Source: Welwitschia mirabilis
Taxonomy: Eukaryota; Gnetophyta; Gnetopsida; Welwitschiales
Length of the DNA stretch: 64,000 nt
Direction of reading: 5' to 3'
NCBI GenBank assembly: GCA_051453625.1
Contig: JBOZIK010000001.1
Coordinates: 88,607,629-88,671,628, forward strand
Part shown: positions 26,161 to 37,390 of the stretch, one piece after another
Numbering within the stretch: the first letter of the stretch is position 1
How the letters are laid out: each line of letters opens with the position of its first letter
Translations under genes and position numbers: made by a program
Notes under the pieces: generated by a model
Told to the model about the DNA's origin: nothing
Databases searched by the model: none
The model's input: the letters and a program-made list of their open reading frames with translations, nothing else

Positions 26161-27266
26161 AGATCAAAGCTCTTTCTCATCTTTCTAATCACAATCCAAC
26201 CAGCATTAAACTTTAAATGTTCATTCCTCATTCTTTCTTTCCACCTACTATTTAATGGACTTTTTAAGGCATCAAATCAGTGGTACTTTCAATGAATGTT
26301 TATGGGATCAGCAGGTTAATCAAGATGCAAGAATTAGCTTCTCTATTCTAGATTTCCTATCTTTCTTTTGAGACATGCTTCCACCAAACTATGACGCATT
26401 CAAATCTATGGTTGGCAAACTATTCTTGAGATTATCAGAATGAATATTACTTTTGTTCCCATCTTAAAGCATCACCAAGAATTCTATTAACAATCTGTTC
26501 CACATCTGTCTTTTGCCTTTTGTAATGCTAATGTTAAGGGATGTGCAAGAACTGAAGAATATATCTTATCTAATCCCACAAATTCATATTTCTCTCTTTG
26601 TTTCTCTTACATACCTTTCTTATTAAGTAGGTTCTTTAAAATACAAATAGAATCGATAGCATGTACAGTGGAATGCAAAAATTTGAATCAATTTAATTCC
26701 AATTCTACTTTTTCCTTCCTATTTCTACACTTAACACTCATTCTAGAAAGTGTTCTTCATCATTCCCTTTGCTCAATGTTCCTTTTTTCTTGCATAATGA
26801 TCTCTCTAATGTGAGGAATTTTTTTCCTATTCAATGTCTGTTTGTTACATAGTATTCTCTTCTCATGCATCGCTCCTTCGATTACACGATAATTTCGCCG
26901 AGACCCATTTTCTCATCTTAACTTCATGTAGGCACATTTTCTTTGCCTTAATTGCACATAGGCTTTTGTCCATTGTTCAATTCTTTAGCTATAAATGATA
27001 GTCCCTAATTCATTTCTTGAATATAACTTTTGATGAAGGAGGTTAGATCGAGCGTGGTGGCATATTGGTTATTAAAATAAAAAGAGTAGTGCAGGTCGCA
27101 TACTCGAATCTCAAGTAATACTTTTACCACTTGATTTGGCTTTAAAATTAAGTTTAATAAAATAAATTTTAGAAGAGGAATAGTAAAGGCCAATAAAGCA
27201 ACTTGAAGAAATTAAATTTAACATAACATTTTCATATTCTTTATAATATGATTATTGAGCTACTAT
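26160..27266. other. CpG-retaining segment absent from the second gag copy, with a possible copia gag fragment
   Basis: This stretch separates the two gag-like copies and has no counterpart in copy 2. It keeps CpG sites that are otherwise rare nearby (for example near 26,391, 26,870-26,902 and 27,048-27,106), suggesting a younger or differently methylated insertion. A plus-strand peptide near 26,370 reads MLPPNYDAFKSMVG, resembling the LPPSYDxF motif of copia gag (UBN2 family). The interruption by stops and the short length make this a fragment at most. Confidence 0.35.
27041..27112 (+). repeat. tRNA-like (SINE-type) sequence with intact CpGs
   Basis: GTGGTGGCATATTGGTT resembles a pol III A box and CAGGTCGCATACTCGAATCTC (read here as overlapping parts CAGGTCGCATAC and ACTCGAATCTC) resembles a B box region. 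It lies in the CpG-retaining segment, so it may be a younger insertion than the modules in the LTRs. No target duplication or A/T tail was established. Confidence 0.35.
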
Positions 27267-27366
27267 NNNNNNNNNNNNNNNNNNNNNNNNNNNNNNNNNN
27301 NNNNNNNNNNNNNNNNNNNNNNNNNNNNNNNNNNNNNNNNNNNNNNNNNNNNNNNNNNNNNNNNNN

Positions 27367-28440
27367 CTAAGAGTTAGTTCATTATTACAAGTAATGCTTC
27401 TTCACTTTTATCATATCTAGTTAATATAAAGGATAGCCTTTGCATGCTAATATGGCAAAACTACAACTATCTCTACCTTAGGTGCTAGAAAGTTTTATTC
27501 AGTAGAGGTAGAAAATCAAATTCTTGTATTGGCTTTTTGTTCAAACTTACTTAATCAATGGAATTAATTTCTACATCATTTAGATTACTTTTTTTTCCTT
27601 CTCTAAGAAAATTTTATTTTCTTCATTTATCTTTGTAATTTTATTATTGTTATCTTTAACGATAAACATATCATCTTCTGTCTTCATAGATTTAATACTA
27701 ATATAACCCTATCTTTTCTCTAATTTTTTATTACCATTAGTAGTAATAGAGCTTCCATGAAACTTTAGCAAGAGTAGAATTAAAAGTAACTTCAATAGAA
27801 ACAACCTCTAGATCTAACTAGATGACATCTTCTATTAGTTGTAGATGTTTCTTGGTTCTTCCTTTCAAGGTAAATTCTAACATAGTGAGGTATCTAACAT
27901 AGAAAATGCCTTAAGATCTTGAAATCATTAGTTGGATTTAAAAGACTAGGCATTTTTTGGCAGTCCCATAAATCTATCTCTTCTTGAAATTGGATAAGTC
28001 TACTTAAAGTTTATTTGTTTCTCTTGTGTTAACTTTAGCCATATTTACTTAACATCTTCCTTTAATCATACCTATATTTTAAGTGAAAGTTTTCTTTCAT
28101 GATTTCATTCTTAAGAGATTCTTCTTTTTACTCTTATATTTTTATTCATGATGCATAATTCTTTACTAATTTTGGCCTTCTCTAAGGATTTTATAATTGT
28201 CTTTAGTTAAAATAATTTAACTTGACCTCAAATTACTAGATGCAGACCAGTTATAACTCTTTTAACTTTTACTTCTTCATACCTACTTATAATATTGTAG
28301 AATTTATTAACCTTTACATTCATGAAAATTTTTGTGATGAATCTACCTCTATATCTTCTTTTAAATATTTCAATTCATAAGTGTTGAAAACATCGATCCA
28401 AGTCTTTTTGCATATCATCATATTTCTACATTCCATCATA
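27367..28440 (-). pseudogene. Gag-like relic, copy 2
   Basis: Aligns with 25,042-26,155 in the same orientation, with many substitutions and some indels, including the segment equivalent to the gag-like ORF (about 28,135-28,323). It starts right at the gap 27267-27366. Unlike the other gap-flanking pairs, the first copy does not reach the gap, and divergence is larger, so a true duplication or two merged alleles with an insertion are both possible. Confidence 0.5.
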
Positions 28441-29395
28441 TAGTCACTCTTCTAATAGTTTGATGAGCAGTGAAGTTGAATGATTCTAATTTGTTTTACA
28501 CACATATCAATCATGCTTCCACATGTTCCATGTTATTAATAGCTTAGAAAGTTGTAGGATTCATCCTCTTAACTTACACCATCATACAGTTGCTATCTTT
28601 CCCCTCTTTGCTTGTTCATAAGTTCATCCACTAGGTTTCTAATCATATTTACTAAAGTTATAAATTAAAATGGTCAAATAAATACCCTTCTTGAGGTCAT
28701 GTTAAACTAATAGAAATCAANNNNNNNNNNNNNNNNNNNNNNNNNNNNNNNNNNNNNNNNNNNNNNNNNNNNNNNNNNNNNNNNNNNNNNNNNNNNNNNN
28801 NNNNNNNNNNNNNNNNNNNNNNNNNNNNNNNNNNNNNNNNNNNNNNNNNNNNNNNNNNNNNNNNNNNNNNNNNNNNNNNNNNNNNNNNNNNNNNNNNNNN
28901 NNNNNNNNNNNNNNNNNNNNNNNNNNNNNNNNNNNNNNNNNNNNNNNNNNNNNNNNNNNNNNNNNNNNNNNNNNNNNNNNNNNNNNNNNNNNNNNNNNNN
29001 NNNNNNNNNNNNNNNNNNACACCTCTCAATCATGCTTCCACATGTTCCATGTTTTTGATACCTTAGAAAGTTGAAGGATTCATTCTCTTAACTTACATCA
29101 TCATAGAGTTGCTATCTTCCCACTCATTGCTTGCTCATAAGTGCACTTATTAAATTTGTAACTTTAGTTGATCAATTAAACACCCTTTTTAGGGCCATTT
29201 TAAACCAATACGAATCAAATCTACACATATTATGAGTCTAAATTTCCATGTTAAAACTTGCAACTTTAACAGACTTAAGCCAAGTGGAATTGCAATCTAC
29301 ATTCTAATAATAGTTATACCTTGAAAAATTGTCAACCTATGATCTAATGTTGATATGACTTCACAACAGATATGCCTAGAAAAATTGAAGTCTAG
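28441..29395. other. Leader region of the large LTR element, duplicated around a 298-N gap
   Basis: Sequence before the gap (28,499-28,720) and after it (29,019-29,219) is near-identical, with a shared ATCATGCTTCCACATGTTCC. It lies between the primer site and the gag-like relic, where an untranslated leader belongs. Nothing coding is seen. Confidence 0.5.
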
Positions 29396-29407
29396 GCTCT
29401 GATACCA
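29396..29407 (-). other. Primer binding site of the large LTR element
   Basis: Plus strand GCTCTGATACCA, separated by AA from the LTR start TGTAATACTCC. On the minus strand it reads TGGTATCAGAGCCTAGAC, a perfect match to the typical initiator tRNA-Met site found in plant Ty3/gypsy and copia elements. Being intact, it fixes both the orientation and the inner LTR border. Confidence 0.88.
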
Positions 29408-30101
29408 AATGTAATACTCCAAAAATTCTATAGTTTCAAAAAAAAAAACTTCAATCTTATTGCTAAGATACTAGCATGTAACGAATAGGAATTTATGCTA
29501 ATATTGTTTGTATAGGTATAAGACAACTAATAACCTTTTTATGTTTAACCATAACTAGAAAGAAGATTAGCTTTAATAATTCAATGAAATCTTATATAAG
29601 GTATCTTATTTATGTATCTTAAAAGAAAAATGATCCATACATCAAAGCTACTAAAAGTAGATTGTCAATGTAGTTTTCATTGAAAAGTAAGGTTTCTAGA
29701 AGCAATTATTACTACTAATAATCATAATCCTCAAATGATAGGATCAAGTTTGATTCTAGGCATCCCTAAAATAAAATGTTATGTAGCAAATTTAGAGAAT
29801 TATTACTCTCAATAGTATTTAAATGATTCTAATAATAGTATTTATCTAATTATTTTATGCTAAGAAATATATTTTATTGATGATTTTACAAATTTACTAA
29901 TAGAAGCCTTAGCCAAGATAATAAGCATTTAACTTATCATCTATTCCTAGCACCTACAGAATGTCTTAGGTAAGACATGTATTAGCTCTATTATTTATAT
30001 AAAATAAAAACATGTATTAACTCAATTATTAAAATACAACATATTTATACATATACAAAACATTCAAATTTGTATTTTATAAAATTTTTATTTGGTTTTT
30101 A

Positions 30102-30170
30102 TCTAGATTTAAACCCTTAACCTTATTGAAGAGTAGTATTCATCCTAACCATTATGCTAAGACACCATTG
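30102..30170 (-). repeat. tRNA-like module 1, right LTR copy
   Basis: Minus strand GGTGTCTTAGCATAATGG and, about 45 bases on, AAGGGTTTAAATCT, resembling A and B boxes with the CpG of GGTTCGAATC lost. Same place in the LTR as 18560-18620, so the module was there before this element inserted. Confidence 0.45.
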
Positions 30171-31221
30171 GCTAGTTGATTTGCTCAGTTCTACTATTAA
30201 AAAGGGCATATGAGAAGAAGTGCATTCTATTGAGAGAAAATATGTGAAAGATAGAGAGTATATAGTTATAGGCCTATTTCGATACACGAAGGAGGAGGAT
30301 TCAGTCTACGGGAGTATGGAACAGTGGCTTATTTGGTCCATTCATCAACCTGTATCACATTCTTCTAGTATGCATCAATAATTTCACATTTCTCCATTAG
30401 ATTAATGCTTATTCTCATAAAATAACTGCATTTGAGAAAATTTCTAGTGAGAGGAGATATACATGTATGAGAGAGGTCGAAAACATGTTATCAGAATGCG
30501 ATCTAATAAAGGGACATCTTAATTTCCAATGAAATATNNNNNNNNNNNNNNNNNNNNNNNNNNNNNNNNNNNNNNNNNNNNNNNNNNNNNNNNNNNNNNN
30601 NNNNNNNNNNNNNNNNNNNNNNNNNNNNNNNNNNNNNAATGCGATCTAATAAAGGAACATCTTAATTTCCAATGAAATATTGATTTCCCAAGATGCATGA
30701 GTAAGAAAAAATGAATTTGTACAAACTTGATAAGGAGTGCTATGCAAGTACCAACGGAGGGAAAGCTTGTGCAAAGAAGAATGAGGGCCACTACGAAATA
30801 GAGATAGTGCACATGTTTTAGGCAAAAGGTAACCATATCCCATTCTAGTATTTTTGTATAAGAAGAGAATTTACTGATAAATAATTCAAGAATTTTCTCA
30901 AAAATTAACTAAAAGAAGACCACAAATGAGGAACATGGAAAGCGCACTTAGAGGACGATTATAATCCAATCTGGTTAATGTTTTAGAATTGAAAATATTA
31001 TAATTAAAATGTGAAAGGAAGGATGAAACAAGAGATAAAAAGCTAAATGTAGCCTTAGTTTTAATTAGAATAAAACATTTTAAAGAGAGAGAAATGATGA
31101 CTTTAGGATTAGAAGTGTTACGGTTTATGGATGCACTTGGGTTCAAGAATTACAAAGCCTTTTTTTTTGTTGCTTGATTTAAATACCTAATCACCCTTTC
31201 AAGAAATGCACTTCACCCCTT

Positions 31222-31280
31222 TCTAGTGGTTAAAGGCTTAAAGCATCATGCTTGCATTTGAAGTGTTCTAGATCTGATGG
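31222..31280 (+). repeat. tRNA-like module 2, right LTR copy
   Basis: CTAGTGGTTAAAGGCTT resembles an A box; GTGTTCTAGATCTGAT may be a B box. It corresponds to 20183-20242 in the other LTR. Weak on its own. Confidence 0.3.
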
Positions 31281-31700
31281 CATTCATAATGCATCTACTT
31301 TAGAACATATTGGTTTTTTTCCATATAAAATGTAATCCTACTTACTTTTTCTAATGTTATAATGTTAGTTGATACTCCTGACAAGCATTAGCTTAATATT
31401 AATCCTTTCAAAAATATTACTAATATAAATCTACTACCTTCAGTTGTGAACATACTATGCTTGCATTAAGGGAAAAGTTCTGACGCCTTTCAATCACTCA
31501 AATAAATGCTTCCCTCCTTCTCTCTAATACCTAACTTCATAATTTTTGATTACACCCAAGACTTATTTCCTCAATAGGGCATTCATAGGCTTAATTGAGA
31601 TAGTAATAAGATAAGCCTATTGTTTCAGTTTCTCATGTATAACCATTTAATAACAATGCACATAGGTTTAAATCCAATAAGTTGGTTTATTTTCAATAAC

Positions 31701-31765
31701 TAATGGTTGATGCAATGGTAATGGTTTCTTGATGCTAAACGGTAGATTAGTGGTTTGATTCTCAA
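31701..31765 (+). repeat. tRNA-like module 3, right LTR copy
   Basis: TTGATGCAATGGTAATGG and GTGGTTTGATTCTC fit A and B boxes at normal spacing. It is the better preserved partner of 20661-20730. Confidence 0.5.
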
Positions 31766-33466
31766 TGTGCTTAAACAACCATTTTTAATTTACTTTTATC
31801 TAATTTCTCTTTGGTCTTAAAATTTAATTTTATTTAACTTTCCTTGACCTTAACTTTCTCAAAAGATTAAATTATAATTAATTTAATTAACCTTTAAATT
31901 AAATTTTATTTATTTTCTTAACCTTAATGTCCTCATAAGATAATTTAATAATATTAAAATAATTAACATTACCCATTGCCATTTAATCTTAACATAATTA
32001 AATAATTATTTAAGGATTACTTCAAGCCTAATTATGATGGGTTTTGAATCTTCTTNNNNNNNNNNNNNNNNNNNNNNNNNNNNNNNNNNNNNNNNNNNNN
32101 NNNNNNNNNNNNNNNNNNNNNNNNNNNNNNNNNNNNNNNNNNNNNNNNNNNNNNNAGGATTACTTCAAGCCTAATTATGATGGGTTTTGAATCTTCTTAG
32201 GGAGGAGGGTGAATCACATGCCCTTTTTTAAAAATTTATTATAAATTAATGAACATAATTTTATAATCAAAGTTGATCACTTAATATTCAGTTATAAACT
32301 AAAAATTCTCAAGAAAACATTTCAATATAAGTTTAAAATTAAAAAACTAAAACATATTTATTTAAAGAAGGATCTCGAGAAGTTATAATTTCAATTTGAC
32401 ACTCCATGAAATTATGAATAAATANNNNNNNNNNNNNNNNNNNNNNNNNNNNNNNNNNNNNNNNNNNNNNNNNNNNNNNNNNNNNNNNNNNNNNNNNNNN
32501 NNNNNNNNNNNNNNNNNNNNNNNNTAAAGAAGCATCTTGAGAAGTTATAATTTCAATTTGACACTCCATGCAATTATGAATAAATACATGCTTTAAGGAC
32601 TCAAGATTTTCATAAAATTTTATTAAATTATAATTGAAAGTATGATCTCAAATAACCAAAATTTATTGCTAAAAATTTTCAAGAGAAATATTCTTCAATC
32701 ACATAACATAAACCTTTAGAGTGAACTTTACATACTGCAAATCACACACATAGAATAAAAGGAGTTTATCTCTCATGATAATTAATAGGAAACATATTGA
32801 ATACTCATGAAATTTAGGTACATAACTNNNNNNNNNNNNNNNNNNNNNNNNNNNNNNNNNNNNNNNNNNNNNNNNNNNNNNNNNNNNNNNNNNNNNNNNN
32901 NNNNNNNNNNNNNNNNNNNNNNNNNNNTTTTACAAATACATGGGCAAAGATTCAAAATTTTTATTAGATAATATCTGGATAATTTAACCTCTAATAAATA
33001 ATTTTTATTACAATAATTTCAAAAAGTCATCATTCTATGTATTATAAAATTTCAAGTAACTTCAAATATTACAAGCCACATACTTATGAATAAATAGAAT
33101 CTCTCTCTCATCAAAATAACAATTGACATAATAACTATTCATGAATTTTAAGTAATTAACTTCATTAGCCCAAGTGATATAATAAATCAGAGGATTTTTT
33201 CACCATTTTAGATCTAATGATCCATCATAAACTCATGCCATCTCAACAATTAGATTTCGAATTTCTTACCTATTATAAAAATATATGGAATGAGAACTAT
33301 GAAAATCTCACAGCTCCCAATGTGGCCTAGGAAAGAATAGGTATTGACAAGATACTTCAAGGATTAAGACAATAAGGAAAAGTTCAAGACTTCTCAGAAA
33401 TCCAAGACATACACGAATAATGAACTCATGGTTATGAATGAGAATATAATATATATAATTATCATT

Positions 33467-34345
33467 AACTTCACTACCTCATTCAGTGATCTGTGAAGCC
33501 CACTACCTCATTTGGTGATCTGTGATTCTCATATAATATTTAACTTCACTACCTCATTTAGTATTTATGAAGCCCATTACCTCATTCAGTGATCTGTGGT
33601 TATCATTATATATATATATATAAACATAATCTTAAATATCATTAACTTAACTTCCTCTTTCAGTGATCTGTGAAGCCCACTACCTCATTCAATGATCTAT
33701 GGTAATTCTAATATCTCCACTGCCTTATTTGATAATCTATATGATTCTTACTTCACTACCTCATTCCACGATCTATAAAGCCCACTGCCTTATTCAGTGA
33801 TCTATGGAAATTCATAATCATAAGTTTCAAACATAATAATGTTAAGAAACTAAGATAAGTTTTGACTATAGGATATCAACTCAAAATCATATATTTCAAT
33901 AGCATGATGACAAGATTAATATGATGAGGTTTAGTCATAAGCTATCATCTCATACTAAGAACAGATAATGTTAATACATTGATCAAAAGGGGAAATGGAG
34001 ACAAGACATGTACCAAAACATAATTCATCTTTATTAAGCATTACATAATATTGAATTAAACTTATAGAATTATAAACATGATGATCTTAATACGAAATGC
34101 ATAAGAAATAAGCAACAAGGNNNNNNNNNNNNNNNNNNNNNNNNNNNNNNNNNNNNNNNNNNNNNNNNNNNNNNNNNNNNNNNNNNNNNNNNNNNNNNNN
34201 NNNNNNNNNNNNNNNNNNNNTCATTCAATGATCTGTGCTAATTCTAATATCCCCACTGCCTCATTTGGTAATCTATGTGATTCTTACTTCACTACCTCAT
34301 TCAACGATCTATAAAGCCCACTGCCTTATTCAGTGATCTGTGGAA
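33467..34345. repeat. Minisatellite with a roughly 29-bp unit, right LTR copy
   Basis: Units start CACTACCTCATTCAGTGATC and continue with a TGTGAAGCC-type tail; a clean pair of adjacent units lies at about 33,474-33,530. Further units follow at 33,655-33,800. The 100-N gap at 34121 is followed by a repeat of the sequence from about 33,690, so units at 34,221-34,345 are probably assembly duplicates. A short TA run sits at about 33,605-33,622. Confidence 0.7.
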
Positions 34346-36652
34346 ATTCATAATCATAAGTTTCAAACATAACAATGTTAAGAAACTAAAATAAGTTTTA
34401 ACCATAGGATATCAACTCAAAATCATATATTTCAATAGCATGATGACAAGATGAATATGATGAGGTTTAGTCATAAGCTATCATCTCATACTAAGAATAG
34501 ATAATGTTAATACATTGAGCAAAAGGGGAAATGGAGACAAGACATGTACCAAAATATAATTCATCTTTATTAAGCATTACATAATATAGAATTCAACTTA
34601 TAGAATTATAAACATGATGATCTTGATACAAAATGCATAAGAAAGAACCAACAAGGAAGCATAAAAGTATAGAACCATACCCGTATATGTTCACTATTCA
34701 AAGATATTCTATGTTTTCAGAGCTCCTAGACCTCTTAAGCTCCAATATTTTAAGGCAAAGTTATTTTGGAAAAATAAACTAGACTTAAGGAAGGAAGGAC
34801 TCTATTCAAAGTGAGAGAACATGAGTAAAATTATGAAACTCAAGAATACGAAAGGACTCAACATGAGTCAATAGTAAAGGGAATTTCATAACATCTTATA
34901 AAGGATTGCCTAATCACTAAGTGATTTTAATAATATATAAAAAAATAATGCTTCATATTTAATAATAATAATGAGGAAAAAGATAAATAAGAGGAATCCA
35001 CAATTTACACTTAATCAAGCATAATTTCTAAGAAGTGCATAAGTAAATAAAAGAAANNNNNNNNNNNNNNNNNNNNNNNNNNNNNNNNNNNNNNNNNNNN
35101 NNNNNNNNNNNNNNNNNNNNNNNNNNNNNNNNNNNNNNNNNNNNNNNNNNNNNNNNNNNNNNNNNNNNNNNNNNNNNNNNNNNNNNNNNNNNNNNNNNNN
35201 NNNNNNNNNNNNNNNNNNNNNNNNNNNNNNNNNNNNNNNNNNNNNNNNNNNNNNNNNNNNNNNNNNNNNNNNNNNNNNNNNNNNNNNNNNNNNNNNNNNN
35301 NNNNNNNNNNNNNNNNNNNNNNNNNNNNNNNNNNNNNNNNNNNNNNNNNNNNNNNNNNNNNNNNNNNNNNNNNNNNNNNNNNNNNNNNNNNNNNNNNNNN
35401 NNNNNNNNNNNNNNNNNCTCAAGAATACGAAAGGACTCAACATGATCTAATAGTAAAGGGAGTTTCATAACATCTCATAAAGGATTGCCTAACCACTGAG
35501 TGATTTTAATAATATATTAAAAAAATAATGCTTCATGTTTAATAATAATAATAATGAGGAAAAAGATAAATAAGAGGACTCCACAATTTACACTTAATCA
35601 AGCATAATTTCTAAGAAGTACATAAGTAAATAAAAGAAATCATTACCACCACAAGAACATTTAAAGATTGTATGCAATATTTTAATCAAAATCTAATCAT
35701 ATAACNNNNNNNNNNNNNNNNNNNNNNNNNNNNNNNNNNNNNNNNNNNNNNNNNNNNNNNNNNNNNNNNNNNNNTTTTAAATATTTCATTAAACATAATC
35801 TTTGTAAATTTTATAAGAAAAGTAAAAATATGGATATGACAATCTCATATTCATGTTGAGCTAATCCATCTTCTAAGGAATGAATAACCAATTTTATTCA
35901 CCAAAAGTTATCATAATGTTTTAAGTAATGACAAAATTCTTAAACAGTTAAAAAAAATCCAAAGCTTATCATACCTCATTTTACGAATCTTAAAATTTAA
36001 ATTCTTAAAGATCTCGAGGATCTATTTATCCTTTAGTTCTTTGAAATGTAATTTAGCTAGTATATATTTGAAAGAATTTATGAATTTCTTCCATTAATGT
36101 ATGATCCCAATCTTCTAATAATGTCATAACTCTAATCATGTGATCTACAACCTATAAGCTCATAACTATTGTGTACATTTTGCATAGTTGCTTTTGAATT
36201 CCCATAAGCATTCATCTTTCTTGTAAATTAGTTATTATAAATACTATTACTAGAAGAACGTAATTCATGGAAAATCATATTGTACACACTCTATTTACTA
36301 TTTTATTTAGCTAAATGAAAATGCATGGAAGCCCATATCTCAAATACAATTTACACTACATACATGTAAGCTCGCATTAAGGATACCATTGAATACATGA
36401 ATAAACCACAAATAAACCCATACATTTTACAAGTATAATGTCATTTACTTAATCCCACTACTTATAATTATGAATTATTATTATTTATATACATTTACAA
36501 TGTCTATTTATATATTACTTATAAAGTGATATTAAATGTTATTAGGTACCATGATTTTTAATTATGTATTGACTATTTGAATTAACCAAGCATTCACAAT
36601 ATTTTATTTTTTATTATTATAATTTTTATTGATAAAAAACATTTTTAAGAAT

Positions 36653-36720
36653 CAACTTCACAACCATAAAGTGATGGGAGCACTACCGTACCATTAGGAT
36701 GTGTCTAAAGAAACTTTATT
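36653..36720 (-). repeat. tRNA-like (SINE-type) module
   Basis: Similar to the stretch at 37325-37385 on the same strand. Here the minus strand has CATCCTAATGGTACGGTAGT and CTTTATGGTTGTGAAGTTG. The pair looks like two copies of one tRNA-derived sequence. Confidence 0.35.
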
Positions 36721-37324
36721 TTGTTTGATTAGTTGTTTCATGTTAGTCAAATTAATTTTATTTTCTATTTGATATAAACTAATGTTGATTTGGCTAACCT
36801 AAAACATTTTTTGATTTATAACCGTATGTAAAAATCATTTTCTCATTATTTATTTTACACATTTAGTTTTTCGTCTATTTACTAATTTATGTGAATTTTG
36901 ATATTATGATGCTTTAATTATAATTACTTTGATTCTAATAGATTTTTACATGTTCTCTTAATTTTTAATTTTATTATAAGATATTGAATATTTTTAGCTT
37001 TATAATGTAGACAATAATGTTTATGTTTCTTAGTGTTTATGAATTCTTAATCTAGTTATAAGTAAATAGATTTTTATTGGGGGTAAATATTTCTTTAATT
37101 TTTTATATTTTTTCTTGAATTTAGTTATTTTTATGTAATTATTCATCTTGAAGTTCATTACTTCTATTGAAATGTCATGTATTATCATACTTATCTTGGT
37201 AGAGTTATGATACATCACGTATTCTTAATCATCATTCTATGATTTAATGCTTTTAAAATAAATAATAAAAATGGTTTTTTTGGGTTATTCCTTTTTTCTT
37301 CCTTTTTTTTGTGAAAGAATTTTT

Positions 37325-37390
37325 CAAAAAATTAAACTCATAGCCATAAAACAATAAGAGCATTACTCTACGGTTATGCTACCTTTAAAG
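37325..37390 (-). repeat. tRNA-like (SINE-type) module, second copy
   Basis: Minus strand GGTAGCATAACCGTAGAGT followed by GGCTATGAGTTTAATTTT. These resemble an A box and a B box (GGTTATGAGTTCGAATCC with the CpG lost). It is a direct repeat of the module about 670 bp to the left. Confidence 0.4.

Larger units (their letters stand above)
17868..35841 (-). mobile_element. Very large LTR retroelement (LARD-like) with giant LTRs and exact target duplication
   Basis: The two outer ends are flanked by the same 5 bp, ATCTC (17863-17867 and 35842-35846). Two long direct repeats, 17868-23712 and 29410-35841, align from end to end and have LTR-type ends. Inside the right LTR is a primer site (29396-29407); inside the left LTR is a purine tract (23713-23728), so the element reads on the minus strand. 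The interior of about 5.7 kb has gag-like relics but no reverse transcriptase or integrase that I recognise. LTRs of several kb with a small, largely non-coding interior fit the LARD class, which depends on enzymes of autonomous (usually Ty3/gypsy) relatives. Total length is inflated by N runs and by duplicated sequence at gaps. Confidence 0.85.
29410..35841 (-). repeat. 5' LTR (giant) of the large LTR element
   Basis: About 6.4 kb including N runs at 30538, 32056, 32425, 32828, 34121, 35057 and 35706. It keeps intact ends: TGTAATACTCC inside and TGGATATGACA outside. Its internal landmarks follow those of the left LTR, including the three tRNA-like modules (30102-30170, 31222-31280, 31701-31765), a 65-codon reading frame at 30646-30843 homologous to 19576-19773, and the 29-bp minisatellite. 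Duplicated sequence at gaps (for example 33,690-34,120 and 34,221-34,655) explains much of its greater length. Confidence 0.82.

Noticed and set aside
28697-29033. ORFs of about 100 codons consisting almost entirely of unknown residues
   Set aside because: They are open only because they cross a 298-N run; the same applies to ORFs at 35015-35468 and 22512-22733.
33467-34345. Direct repeats of about 29 bp reminiscent of a CRISPR array
   Set aside because: Units are partly adjacent, vary in sequence, lack uniform spacers and lie inside a plant retrotransposon LTR; no cas genes. It is a minisatellite.
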